From: Sphingobacterium sp. JB170
GTDB lineage: Bacteria > Bacteroidota > Bacteroidia > Sphingobacteriales > Sphingobacteriaceae
DNA: 64,000 bases
NCBI RefSeq assembly: GCF_900163865.1
Contig: NZ_FUKU01000057.1
Coordinates: forward strand, 124,001 to 188,000
Direction: 5' to 3'
A model generated the notes under the pieces. That model saw nothing but the letters and a program-made list of their open reading frames with translations, searched no databases and was not told where the DNA came from. This document shows positions 55,875 to 64,000 of the stretch, one piece after another; position 1 is the first letter of the stretch; each line of letters opens with the position of its first letter. The position numbers and the translations under genes are program-made.

Positions 55875-56315
55875 GTGAAGAACTTAAATCAAATTTTACC
55901 CATGATAACTTACAGCACTGCGGCTTTGCTATTTCCCGCTATTAGTCTAATTATGCTCGCCTATACGAATCGATTTCTGGCCTTAGCAGCCCTTGTACGA
56001 AGCCTTCATGCTAAATATTTGGCACACGAGAAAAGGGCTGTCTTGAAAGGTCAAATTGGCAATCTTCGTTTCCGTCTTAAATTGCTAAAACACATGCAAG
56101 GGCTTGGTATAGTAAGTTTTATCGCGTGCATCTTATGTGTGTATGGGATTTATGCGGACAGTATCGTCTTTGCCGAAATCTCGTTTGCACTAAGTCTTTT
56201 ATTTTTCACGATGTCCTTAGTCCTCTCCTTCGTTGAAGTACAACTAAGCAACAAGGCATTAGAACTTGAGTTAAGCGATATGGAGGGACCTCCAAGTTCT
56301 ACTATAGATCAATAG
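55875..56315 (+). CDS. DUF2721 membrane protein
   Basis: A 146-aa inner-membrane protein with three hydrophobic segments (about 10-30, 76-95, 98-122). It matches DUF2721 through LFPAISLIMLAYTNRFLALAALVRSLH and a long basic helix KGQIGNLRFRLKLLKHMQG. I use the GTG at 55875 because the extra residues KNLNQILPMI fit the family's usual N-terminus. The ATG at 55902 is the alternative. Function is unknown. Confidence 0.8.
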   Translation: MKNLNQILPMITYSTAALLFPAISLIMLAYTNRFLALAALVRSLHAKYLAHEKRAVLKGQIGNLRFRLKLLKHMQGLGIVSFIACILCVYGIYADSIVFAEISFALSLLFFTMSLVLSFVEVQLSNKALELELSDMEGPPSSTIDQ

Positions 56316-56900
56316 ACTAACAAAATTGACGAAATTAACTCTGCTCTTCCGCATGATAAAACAGGTTACCGCAAGTTTCAAAAAGCGGTGACAGTCAACA
56401 TATCTCGCATAGCGTTCTTTTAAAAAACTTGCATTCCAGATGCGCCTAATCGAGTTTCAAGCATTGATAGATGCGCAATGGGATCAAAAATCCCACTTGT
56501 TTTCATAAGTTGATCCGTATGTTCGCAGTTATTCATCGAACTGCCTGTTACTAATATATAGGAATAGAACGCTGACCCGTGTTGAATTTTACCAGCGCAC
56601 TACTGGATTATCCGTCTCCGACTTTGTAGTTCCGACTTCTGATGTCTTTTTATATTGCTTCTAGAGCCTTGCGTCTGACCGAATACAGCACGACAAAGAA
56701 TTAGTTATCAGAATACAATTGGATATTACACCGCAAAAGTCCAAGTTTTAATTCCACAAAAAAAATACGTTTTTGAAAACCTATAGAACGACAAAAAAGT
56801 ATCAATCGATCTCACCGTTAAGAATCCTCTATTTTGATTTTTCGCAAAATTATCCTATCATTGCTTTTAATTTAATCTGATTCTAAATAGAAGGCTAAAA
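56316..56900. other. Intergenic region upstream of the xus-like operon
   Basis: 585 bases without a supported gene. Its last 70 bases carry the promoter at 56834-56864. I see no obvious Fur-type palindrome. Confidence 0.5.
56834..56864 (+). promoter_or_regulatory. Promoter of the xus-like operon
   Basis: TTTG (56834-56837), a 19-nt spacer, then TATCATTG (56857-56864), one mismatch from TAnnTTTG. This is the standard Bacteroidota primary-sigma spacing, about 36 nt before the ATG at 56901. Confidence 0.7.
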
Positions 56901-59099
56901 ATGTTTTGTAATTTGAAATCTTTGGGATTCAAAAACTGTTTATGGGCAATTGTAACACCTTTTTTAATGCTCACCACAACAAATTTGGCCGCCCAATCTC
57001 TTGTCGACACCATACCAGTCGATACCCTAAAACACGTGCGAGTTGGCGAAGTGCTTGTTACGGGAAAAACAGCAATCAGAAAGGTAAAAGAACAAGCCTT
57101 CAACGTGAATGTCATTGACGCCAAGCAGCTTTATAACTCCTCGGTAGATATTAATCAGGCATTAAATCGAACGACCGGCGTGCGCATCCGTGAGGACGGA
57201 GGTTTAGGGTCAACATTCAACTTCTCTTTAAACGGATTCAGTGGGAAACAGGTGAAGTTTTTTCTTGATGGGCTTCCGATGGATAATTTCGGTTCCTCGC
57301 TAACACTGAACAATTTACCCGCTACCATGGCGGAACGGATTGAAATTTATAAGGGCGTGCTCCCGGTGAGTCTTGGGGCCGATGCGCTGGGAGGAGCAGT
57401 TAATATTGTTACTCGTCCGGATGCTAATTATCTTGACGCTTCTTATGGTTACGGATCTTTCAATACCCATAAAGCGAGCGTTAATGGTGCTTTTACAGAC
57501 GCCAGTAATGGATTTACCGTGCGCGCAAACGCCTTTTACAACTATTCGGATAATAACTATAAAATCAACGTACAACCGATCGACTTAGTCAGCGGCCAAG
57601 ACATGCCAGCACAGGAAGTCGAGCGATTCCATGATAATTACCGCTCTATTGGTGCGCAAGTCGATGTTGGTATCACGGGCCGATCCTATGCGGATCACCT
57701 GCTTTTCGGTGCCGTTGTATCGGGCAATGACAAAGATATTCAAACGGGGGTAACCATGGAACAAGTATTCGGTGCCCGAACGTCTAAAAGTAGCTCCATT
57801 ATTCCGACATTAAAGTATAAAAAATCCGATATGTTTTTGGAAGGCCTGGATTTCACACTTTATAGCGCTTATAACCTTACGACGAACAATTTCACCGACA
57901 CCACGCGATTACGTTATAATTGGTTAGGGGAATCCGTCCCTACCACAACGGCAGAACTTTCCCGTACGCAGCTCAAAAATAAAGATAACGAATTCCTTAC
58001 CTCCGCAAATCTAGCTTACTCGGTCAATAATAACCACGCAATTTCGCTAAACTACGCGCTGACGGACTTTAAACGAAAATCGAGCGATGTAGAGAATCCA
58101 AACAACCCCACGTTCCTGTTGCCACAGGGACTCCGCAAACAGACTATGGGGCTAGCTTGGCAAGCAACATACGACCGTTTCACCTCAACGGTATTCGGTA
58201 AACTATTTAATCTTCAAGCTGAATCGTTTGAAAATGTATCAACAAATACCGTGGCTGATTACGTGGAAACAAAAATGGACCAAACACATTTCGGCTACGG
58301 TGCCGCCGCCGCGTACTTCGTTACACCTCAATTGCAGGCAAAAGCATCTTACGAACATACTTATCGCCTACCCGAAGCAACTGAACTATTGGGTGATGGA
58401 TTGTATGTCCGTCGTAACGCCAACCTTAAACCGGAGAAAAGTGACAACCTAAACTTAGGCGTATTATACACCATTTTGTCCGACGGATCACACCGTCTTA
58501 ACATGGAAGGGAATTTTATCTTTCGGAACGCTAAAGACTATATTCGGCAAGACCAACAACAGGTACAACCAATCGACAGACAGTATATAAATGTGGGGAA
58601 CGTGCGAACAACCGGAGCCGAGGCATCGGTTAGTTATGTTTGGAACAATCAGTTATTTGCTAGCGTGAATGCGACCTACCAAGATATCAATGACCGTACA
58701 AAATTTCTTACAAGTGAAAATCTGAACGGTACCCAACAAAACCCAAATCTAAACTACGGCTTCCGTCTACCGAATATGCCCTATCTTTTCGGTAATGCGA
58801 ACCTAGGCGCGCGGTTTCACCCTTCCCCAAATAATGATAACGCTTTAAATTTGAACTACGGTGTTAGTTATGTAGAAAAATATTATTTGACACCTAATCA
58901 GATTGGCCGAGATAATAAAGATCGTATTCCGCGCCAAATTTCACACGATATCTTCGCCGACTATACCCTAGGGGGTGGAAAATATGTGATCGCTTTCGAG
59001 TGTCGCAATGTGGCTAATGGTAAGTTGTACGACAACTATTTACTGCAGAAACCCGGGCGTTCGTTTTTTCTCAAACTTCGATATTTTATAAAAAAATAG
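56901..59099 (+). CDS. TonB-dependent siderophore-type receptor, XusA-like
   Basis: A 732-aa outer-membrane receptor. The signal peptide ends near NLAAQS, and there is no carboxypeptidase-regulatory domain, unlike SusC proteins. The plug (about 50-165) begins VGEVLVTGKTAIRKVKEQAF and includes TGVRIREDGG, FFLDGLPMDNFG and ALGGAVNIVTR, followed by a 22-strand-type barrel. The order receptor, DUF4374 lipoprotein, PepSY protein matches the XusABC xenosiderophore system described in Bacteroides thetaiotaomicron. By analogy it imports an iron-siderophore complex made by other microbes. The specific ligand is unknown. Confidence 0.85.
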   Translation: MFCNLKSLGFKNCLWAIVTPFLMLTTTNLAAQSLVDTIPVDTLKHVRVGEVLVTGKTAIRKVKEQAFNVNVIDAKQLYNSSVDINQALNRTTGVRIREDGGLGSTFNFSLNGFSGKQVKFFLDGLPMDNFGSSLTLNNLPATMAERIEIYKGVLPVSLGADALGGAVNIVTRPDANYLDASYGYGSFNTHKASVNGAFTDASNGFTVRANAFYNYSDNNYKINVQPIDLVSGQDMPAQEVERFHDNYRSIGAQVDVGITGRSYADHLLFGAVVSGNDKDIQTGVTMEQVFGARTSKSSSIIPTLKYKKSDMFLEGLDFTLYSAYNLTTNNFTDTTRLRYNWLGESVPTTTAELSRTQLKNKDNEFLTSANLAYSVNNNHAISLNYALTDFKRKSSDVENPNNPTFLLPQGLRKQTMGLAWQATYDRFTSTVFGKLFNLQAESFENVSTNTVADYVETKMDQTHFGYGAAAAYFVTPQLQAKASYEHTYRLPEATELLGDGLYVRRNANLKPEKSDNLNLGVLYTILSDGSHRLNMEGNFIFRNAKDYIRQDQQQVQPIDRQYINVGNVRTTGAEASVSYVWNNQLFASVNATYQDINDRTKFLTSENLNGTQQNPNLNYGFRLPNMPYLFGNANLGARFHPSPNNDNALNLNYGVSYVEKYYLTPNQIGRDNKDRIPRQISHDIFADYTLGGGKYVIAFECRNVANGKLYDNYLLQKPGRSFFLKLRYFIKK

Positions 59100-59122
59100 A
59101 TTTTTCCATTAGATAAACAGAA

Positions 59123-60358
59123 ATGTATACCTTAAAACTAAAACAATTTTTCAAAAGCAGTTTATACGCAGCTCTAGCGGTAAGCTTAGCTTCCTGCAGC
59201 AACGACGATGACACGTCACCGACACCTATCGAAGGCGATAATATCTACACATTAGGTTTAGGTGTTACTACCACTGAAGGGACAACAAATTATGTGCTTC
59301 ATACGAACGATATCATGAGCGGTAAGCTTTCCCTTATTAATAACGGCATACTACAAGATGGGTACCGCGATTATTTAAATATAGGCAGTTACTTCTTTAG
59401 TATTGGTGGATTAGGCCTAACTGATATTAATACGTATTATCTCGATGCATCCAATCAGGTGGCTCTAAAAACCGGCTTGAACCTAAACGCTAGACCTGTA
59501 GACGCGCAAGACCTCGACGGAAGTGGCAAAACGGCATTGGCCGTCACCCTACCCTCAAGCCCTGCTGATGGCACCGATATGTCATTTTTGACAATAGACG
59601 TCGCATCTAACGCAATAACCCGTACGGAGAAAATTAAGGTAGACAAAGCGACTTTCCCTATCGGTGATGAGTGGATGTTACATTCGGGTATTGCGGTCCG
59701 TGGTAATCAGGCCTTCCAAACATTGATACCTTTCGATGATGTAGATTGGGTAACATCTAAAACGGATAAAGCCTATGTAGCCATTTACAGTTATCCGGAA
59801 TTTGAATTGGAGAAAATTATTGAAGACGATCGTACTGGGCCCGCCGGTGCATTTAACACGCGATCGGGTATCTTTGCAACAGAATCAGGCGATATCTATA
59901 CCATATCACACTCCGGTTTTGGTTACACGCAACGAACAAAAGAGCCGGCCGTGTTAAAGATCGCCTCTGGATCGGACGAATTTGACAAAGACTATTATTT
60001 CAACACTGAAGAGGCAGACAACGGCGGACGAATTATACACGCTATTTATATAGGCAATAATAAACTGTTTGCATCCATAACCACGGGCGCTCAGGCGACG
60101 CAGTGGGCAGATGACAACTTGAAATTTGCTATTGTAGATCTTGCCGAACAATCAATCACCACTGTAAAAGATACGCCGACATTCAGCGGCGAAGGCGGTA
60201 GAAGTTTCGCTGCTTTCCATAGAGATGGTAAGGCTTATGCTGCCGCAAAAGTAAACGGCATAATTAATATCTACGAAATTGATCTTGCCCAAGCAACCGC
60301 ACGCAAAGGAGCGGAAGTTGAGGCCTCGTTCGTCGGGGGGCTAGGTCAGATAAAGTAA
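59123..60358 (+). CDS. DUF4374 surface lipoprotein, XusB-like
   Basis: A 411-aa lipoprotein, lipobox SLASC (C25) followed by SNDDDTSP. The remainder is a beta-propeller-like DUF4374 protein with repeated strand motifs such as DVASNAITRTEKIKVD, YVAIYSYPEFELEKII and GGRSFAAFHRDGKAY. In the XusABC system the DUF4374 member binds the siderophore at the cell surface and works with the receptor. It starts 24 nt after the receptor stop. The window holds no siderophore synthesis genes, which agrees with scavenging. Confidence 0.85.
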   Translation: MYTLKLKQFFKSSLYAALAVSLASCSNDDDTSPTPIEGDNIYTLGLGVTTTEGTTNYVLHTNDIMSGKLSLINNGILQDGYRDYLNIGSYFFSIGGLGLTDINTYYLDASNQVALKTGLNLNARPVDAQDLDGSGKTALAVTLPSSPADGTDMSFLTIDVASNAITRTEKIKVDKATFPIGDEWMLHSGIAVRGNQAFQTLIPFDDVDWVTSKTDKAYVAIYSYPEFELEKIIEDDRTGPAGAFNTRSGIFATESGDIYTISHSGFGYTQRTKEPAVLKIASGSDEFDKDYYFNTEEADNGGRIIHAIYIGNNKLFASITTGAQATQWADDNLKFAIVDLAEQSITTVKDTPTFSGEGGRSFAAFHRDGKAYAAAKVNGIINIYEIDLAQATARKGAEVEASFVGGLGQIK

Positions 60359-60380
60359 AAACTTAATAATTGATAAATAC

Positions 60381-60414
60381 AATCCAATGTCTTTTTCACG
60401 AAGGACATTGGATT
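60381..60414 (+). promoter_or_regulatory. Hairpin between xusB-like and xusC-like genes
   Basis: AATCCAATGTC (60381-60391) and GACATTGGATT (60404-60414) form a perfect 11-bp stem with a 12-nt loop, ending 10 nt before the ATG at 60425. There is no T run, so it looks like an mRNA-processing, stabilising or translation-controlling element more than a terminator. Confidence 0.55.
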
Positions 60415-60424
60415 ATTCATTGGA

Positions 60425-61603
60425 ATGAGCGGGAAAACTAAAAAAAAGAATAAAGGTCTATTTAGACGAATAAGCGACTGGCTACACCTGTGGTTAGGGT
60501 TGAGTTCGGGGGCAATTGTCTTCATTGTGAGCATCACAGGTTGTTTCTATGCATTTCAGCAGGAAATTAAAGATGCATTAGAGCCATGGCGCTTCGTGCA
60601 GGTGCAATCGGGCGGTTTTGTTCCACCAAGCCTTTTGTTAGACACCGCTTCTAAATATATGCCTGATGCCCGTCCTACGGGATTAACTTACAGCAATGAG
60701 CAGGGGGCAGCAGCGATCGGCTATTCAGGAATGGAAAACGGAAAACGCACATTCTCTGTCGTATTTATGGATCCTTATACGGGTAGCTTCCTTAAGAAGC
60801 AGCAAACGATCGGTACCGGTGAGTTTGATTTTTTTCGCTTTATTATTGATGGACACAGAGCTCTTTGGCTTCCTTATGAGATAGGTAGACCCATTGTAGG
60901 GGTTGCAACACTCATTTTTTTGGCACTGCTAATAACCGGGATGATCATGTGGTGGCCCAAGAAATGGAATCGTACCGCGCGAGGCAAAAGCTTTAAAATA
61001 AAATGGAGCGGACGTTTTAAACGGTTGAATTATGACCTTCATAACGTACTAGGTTTTTACAGTTTGCTATTTGCGCTCGCTTTAGCGGTGACGGGCTTGG
61101 TGTGGAGTTTTGCTTGGTTTGATAAAGGCCTGTATTTCATCGCTTCGATGGGCGAGCATAAGCAGGAACATCACCACCCACATTCGGATATCTCCCAAAA
61201 AGACCGATTGTGGAGCGGCCCGATGACTCCGCTTGACAGCGCTTGGTATGCTACCATAAAGCAGGTAGATAAGATCGGCGGGATGTACATGACACCAATC
61301 TTGCAGGATGAGGACGATTCCTATGAGATCCTGATTTATCACAACGAGGGTTCTTACTACAATCAAAGCGCTTACTTCTATGATCGATATACATTAGAGC
61401 CGCTCGAGATGAACGGGAGCAAGTTTAATGAATCAAAATTCGCAGATCGATTAACGATGATGAACTACGATATCCATGTCGGTTCCATTTTGGGTCTGCC
61501 AGGTAAAGTATTTGCTTTTTTGATTAGCTTGATCTGTGCAAGCTTACCCATAACTGGTTTTTTGGTTTGGTGGAACAAAAGGAAAAAGGCAAAAATTAAT
61601 TAA
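60425..61603 (+). CDS. PepSY-associated inner-membrane protein, XusC-like
   Basis: A 392-aa membrane protein with four main helices: near 22-45 (LSSGAIVFIVSITGCFYAFQ), 155-180 (TLIFLALLITGMIMWWPK), 205-230 (FYSLLFALALAVTGLVWSF) and 360-385 (ending ITGFLVWWNK). Histidines flank the helices (DWLHLW, DGHRALW, NYDLHNVLG, YDIHVGS), the pattern of PepSY-TM reductases thought to bind haem. A periplasmic loop has a His run, EHKQEHHHPHSD. By the XusABC model it may reduce ferric siderophore at the inner membrane. It is last in the operon. Confidence 0.87.
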   Translation: MSGKTKKKNKGLFRRISDWLHLWLGLSSGAIVFIVSITGCFYAFQQEIKDALEPWRFVQVQSGGFVPPSLLLDTASKYMPDARPTGLTYSNEQGAAAIGYSGMENGKRTFSVVFMDPYTGSFLKKQQTIGTGEFDFFRFIIDGHRALWLPYEIGRPIVGVATLIFLALLITGMIMWWPKKWNRTARGKSFKIKWSGRFKRLNYDLHNVLGFYSLLFALALAVTGLVWSFAWFDKGLYFIASMGEHKQEHHHPHSDISQKDRLWSGPMTPLDSAWYATIKQVDKIGGMYMTPILQDEDDSYEILIYHNEGSYYNQSAYFYDRYTLEPLEMNGSKFNESKFADRLTMMNYDIHVGSILGLPGKVFAFLISLICASLPITGFLVWWNKRKKAKIN

Positions 61604-61658
61604 TAATACAGACTGGTAAGTCGAATTTAGCAACACATTCCAATGTATTCTTCACAGA

Positions 61659-61706
61659 TTTCACCAGTCTATAGGCTGACTATGTGCAACGTATAGACCG
61701 GTGAAA
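61659..61706. terminator. Long hairpin between convergent xusC-like and sulfatase genes
   Basis: TTTCACCAGTCTATA (61659-61673) pairs with TATAGACCGGTGAAA (61692-61706) with one mismatch in 15 and an 18-nt loop. It lies 56 nt after the PepSY gene and 65 nt after the sulfatase stop on the other strand, so it could serve both. Confidence 0.6.
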
Positions 61707-61770
61707 ACGTATGTGCATACCGTAGTATTGAAATCAGGAAACCTTACCAATTAATAATATTGGATACGGT

Positions 61771-63201
61771 TTAATTCTCCATATTGGACCAATCAAACGT
61801 GGGGTTTTCTGGTTTTTTATTTTCCTTTTTCAGCTGGGCTGAAAGTTCCTTCACGATTCTCGGATTTTGCGCAGCAACATTGTTTTTCTCCCCGATATCG
61901 CTTGATAGATTATAGAGCTCAAGGCGTTCGGGTTTACCTTCTTTTTTAAAGCGAATGAGCTTCCACTCCGCACCAGAAACGGCTTGTTTTAAAAGGCCCT
62001 GTTCATTGAACTGCCAGTATAAGCTTGAATGTTTGGCATGCGGTTCTACACCAGTTAAAGATGCCTGAAAGGAAAGGCCGTTGATATCTTTTGGGGCTTG
62101 CAGATTAGCGATATCGGTAAAGGTAGGCAACAAATCCCAAAATGCCCATGGGTCATCCACTTGCGAACCTGCATGAGCATTTCCAGGTACCTTTGCTATG
62201 AATGGCACGCGAATCCCACCTTCATATAAATCTCTTTTTATTCCTCGTAAAGGGCCACCGCTGTTAAAAAATTCCGGATCGGCCCCTCCTTCTTTATGCG
62301 GCCCATTGTCGCTGCTAAAAAAGATGTAGGTATCGTCCTCCAGTCCTAGGCTTTTTATCAAATCCACCACTCTTCCCACATCGGTATCCAACTTATTGAC
62401 CATAGCAGCAAATGCCGCGTGAGGCTGCGCTTGGTTATTATAATTTCCTTTCTTTACATAAGGTGTTTCGGGCTCAAGCTTACTTGATCCATCTTCTTTT
62501 TGGAATGCTTTCAGCAGGCTATCAGGCACGATGAGTTCAGCATGCGGCAGGGTAAATGGCAAGTATAAAAAAAATGGATTGTCTTTATTCTCCTTAATGA
62601 AGGTAAGCGCTTTATTTGAAATTAAATCCTGCGTGTAGTCCGCATGGCTTACCTTCACAACTTGCGTTTTACCTGAACTAATTTCATAGAGACTATCCGT
62701 ATAATAATTATGCGCATGGGATTGATCCAAGTAGCCGTAAAAATTATCAAACCCTTTCAGGTGGGGTGCGCCTTTGCTCTCCACATCACCTAATCCCCAT
62801 TTACCAAACATACCTGTTTTGTAGCCGTCATCCTGTAAAATTTCAGCGATGGTGATGTCTTGCTCGCGCAGCGCACCCGTACCATCTTTGCCTTTTGCGT
62901 TTCCTCGTACATAAGCGCTGCCCATATGCCGTCCGGTCATCAGCGCGCAACGAGACGGGGCGCAGACCGTACTGCCCGAATAGAACCGGGTGTACTTAAT
63001 TCCGTCGGCCGCCAATTGATCGATATTTGGCGTAACAAGCGGTGAGTTTGGGTTATATGCGCTAACGTCTCCATACCCCAAGTCATCGGCGAGGATAAAT
63101 ATGATATTCGGTTTACGCACTTTCTGCGTTTGCGCGTGCAGACTTTGGGTCAGTAAAATACTACTAACGATAAGGGTAAAAATGTGAATTTGCTTTTTCA
63201 T
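61771..63201 (-). CDS. Secreted sulfatase, formylglycine type
   Basis: A 476-aa exported sulfatase. The signal peptide ends at SLHAQTQ, the calcium-site ADDLGYGD begins at 38, and the formylglycine motif is VCAPSRCALMTGRH with C80 in C-x-P-S-R. The later SSDNGPHKEGG supplies further metal ligands. It removes a sulfate ester from a carbohydrate or similar compound after modification by a formylglycine-generating enzyme or anaerobic maturase not encoded here. It is the first intact gene after a SusD remnant 9 nt upstream, so it was probably the downstream enzyme of a SusCD locus for a sulfated glycan. Confidence 0.92.
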   Translation of the reverse strand: MKKQIHIFTLIVSSILLTQSLHAQTQKVRKPNIIFILADDLGYGDVSAYNPNSPLVTPNIDQLAADGIKYTRFYSGSTVCAPSRCALMTGRHMGSAYVRGNAKGKDGTGALREQDITIAEILQDDGYKTGMFGKWGLGDVESKGAPHLKGFDNFYGYLDQSHAHNYYTDSLYEISSGKTQVVKVSHADYTQDLISNKALTFIKENKDNPFFLYLPFTLPHAELIVPDSLLKAFQKEDGSSKLEPETPYVKKGNYNNQAQPHAAFAAMVNKLDTDVGRVVDLIKSLGLEDDTYIFFSSDNGPHKEGGADPEFFNSGGPLRGIKRDLYEGGIRVPFIAKVPGNAHAGSQVDDPWAFWDLLPTFTDIANLQAPKDINGLSFQASLTGVEPHAKHSSLYWQFNEQGLLKQAVSGAEWKLIRFKKEGKPERLELYNLSSDIGEKNNVAAQNPRIVKELSAQLKKENKKPENPTFDWSNMEN

Positions 63202-63210
63202 CTTTAATTT

Positions 63211-63378
63211 TTATTTCCCGTAATTGGGATTTTGCGTCAATTGATTATTATACTGAATTGCAAGCGAAGGAACGAGCCAAAGGTTATCGCGTGCAAAACT
63301 GAATTTTCGGTTATCTATTCTGCTGCCGTTTAGGTGAAATACATCCGTATTAAGAAATTTATCGGCAATATTCAACAT
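63211..63378 (-). pseudogene. C-terminal remnant of a SusD/RagB gene
   Basis: The minus-strand frame ending with the TAA at 63211-63213 reads ...NRKFSFARDNLWLVPSLAIQ and then NNQLTQNPNYGK. This matches the conserved SusD C-terminus (W-P/V-P followed by LTQNPxY). The frame is open for only 55 codons from the ATG at 63376-63378 and is stopped upstream at 63379-63381. No SusD N-terminus, lipobox or SusC gene follows. It is a truncated or heavily decayed lipoprotein gene. Confidence 0.75.
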
Positions 63379-64000
63379 TTAGCAAGAATGCGTATACTGT
63401 TTCTTCCAAAACAGATTCCTTTGCGAGCCGGAAGTTCGGCGGTGTACGCGCACAAGATCATCGGTTATGGGGTTCCACAGTTGATGTACTGCAACAAAAG
63501 TAGATCAGTAATATAAGCAAAGTTTTACCAAACTGTTTTCATAATTTTTTAAAAAACGTTCTCAGACTCATCCGGCCACTAGTTTTACGTACGCTGATAA
63601 TTTGAAAACACAAGGAACTTTACGTGAAACATCGGTGGGATATTTGTTCATTTATATTGAAATATGACAATGTACCTTCGCTTCAAATAACTATACGCAC
63701 GAAAAGATCAGAATTTACAACCTAGTGAAACATCATTTCATACTACGCTAATTATTAAGAAAATAGGGTTTTTAGCAAGTTATATAGCCTTATGTCCCAC
63801 CAAAACCTCCTTTTGAACCACAGTTTTGGTGAGATATAACTTCATCAAAAGTCAAAAGTAGTTCTATAAAAATCAATAATCATACGGTTACTTCTGCTAA
63901 AAGAACGTTAAAGGCTGCTAGCACACTTTTACCGATCGAATACCCAACAGCTTTGCAATCTTTTCTATTTTTGAACCCTGCAGCCCCAATCCCACTGCGC
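63379..64000. other. Right-edge region with decayed sequence
   Basis: 622 bases with no supported gene. A minus-strand frame from the right edge to a TAG at 63918-63920 reads GLQGSKIEKIAKLLGIRS, which resembles a short DNA-binding helix pattern. It is only 27 codons long and could be the end of a regulator gene or chance. No SusC homology was found. Confidence 0.4.

Noticed and set aside
1..64000. Insertion sequences, prophage, CRISPR arrays, rRNA and tRNA genes
   Set aside because: I found no transposase or integrase motif, no regularly spaced direct repeats and no rRNA- or tRNA-like sequence. Only the decayed genes at 53.6-54.9 kb hint at past transfer.
63918..64000. Possible end of a helix-turn-helix regulator at the right edge
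   Set aside because: Only 27 codons are visible and the resemblance rests on one short helix pattern, too little to call a gene.

Overview
The window looks like a chromosomal segment from a member of the Bacteroidota, probably a Sphingobacteriales-type free-living or host-associated glycan user. The evidence is three complete SusC/SusD pairs, SusD lipoproteins ending in the usual NPGY-type tail, several -7 boxes fitting the Bacteroidota consensus TAnnTTTG, moderate GC and families common in that phylum (DUF4374, DUF4625, PmoA-like, CE7, GH109). The genus is an inference. I see no rRNA, tRNA, CRISPR array or intact insertion sequence.

Region 1 (1-8 kb): the 5' part of an EamA/RarD-like permease, isopentenyl-diphosphate isomerase (idi), then a SusC/SusD pair whose SusC carries two N-terminal carboxypeptidase-regulatory-like domains. 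A LacI-family regulator is divergent from it.

Region 2 (8-19.3 kb): a tight seven-gene minus-strand operon, SusC - SusD - two-module alpha/beta hydrolase - GH109-type alpha-N-acetylgalactosaminidase - nagB - sugar MFS permease - nagA. It reads as an amino-sugar (GalNAc/GlcNAc) glycan utilisation locus. No sugar kinase lies in the window.

Region 3 (20-29.3 kb): SusC - SusD - calcineurin-like phosphoesterase - glycerophosphodiester phosphodiesterase, a TonB-fed locus whose only enzymes cleave phosphoesters. A divergent MFS exporter sits beside it. A small orphan gene with its own terminator precedes the locus.

Region 4 (29.5-32.4 kb): AraC regulator, exported CodA-like amidohydrolase and an AhpD-like protein.

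Region 5 (32.4-42.7 kb): eight minus-strand metal genes. A His-rich lipoprotein and ZIP importer lie behind a long palindrome that overlaps a promoter, followed by a DUF4625 lipoprotein, a response regulator/histidine kinase pair, and a CzcCBA-type TolC/adaptor/RND efflux system.

Region 6 (43.4-53.5 kb): a Tat-type Gfo/Idh oxidoreductase with a PmoA-like protein, small genes (62-aa protein, DUF1456, OsmC), an OafA-type acyltransferase whose SGNH serine is a cysteine, an aldo/keto reductase, a DUF5009-type membrane acyltransferase and a CE7-like acetyl esterase.

Region 7 (53.6-56.3 kb): an AT-rich island with a decayed DUF1016/YhcG nuclease gene joined to a short ORF resembling part of an SdpC-type toxin, then a membrane PH-like protein and a DUF2721 protein.

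Region 8 (56.8-64 kb): a three-gene operon with the architecture of the XusABC xenosiderophore uptake system (TonB receptor, DUF4374 lipoprotein, PepSY membrane protein). It is followed by a sulfatase and the C-terminal remnant of a SusD gene, suggesting a degraded sulfated-glycan locus.
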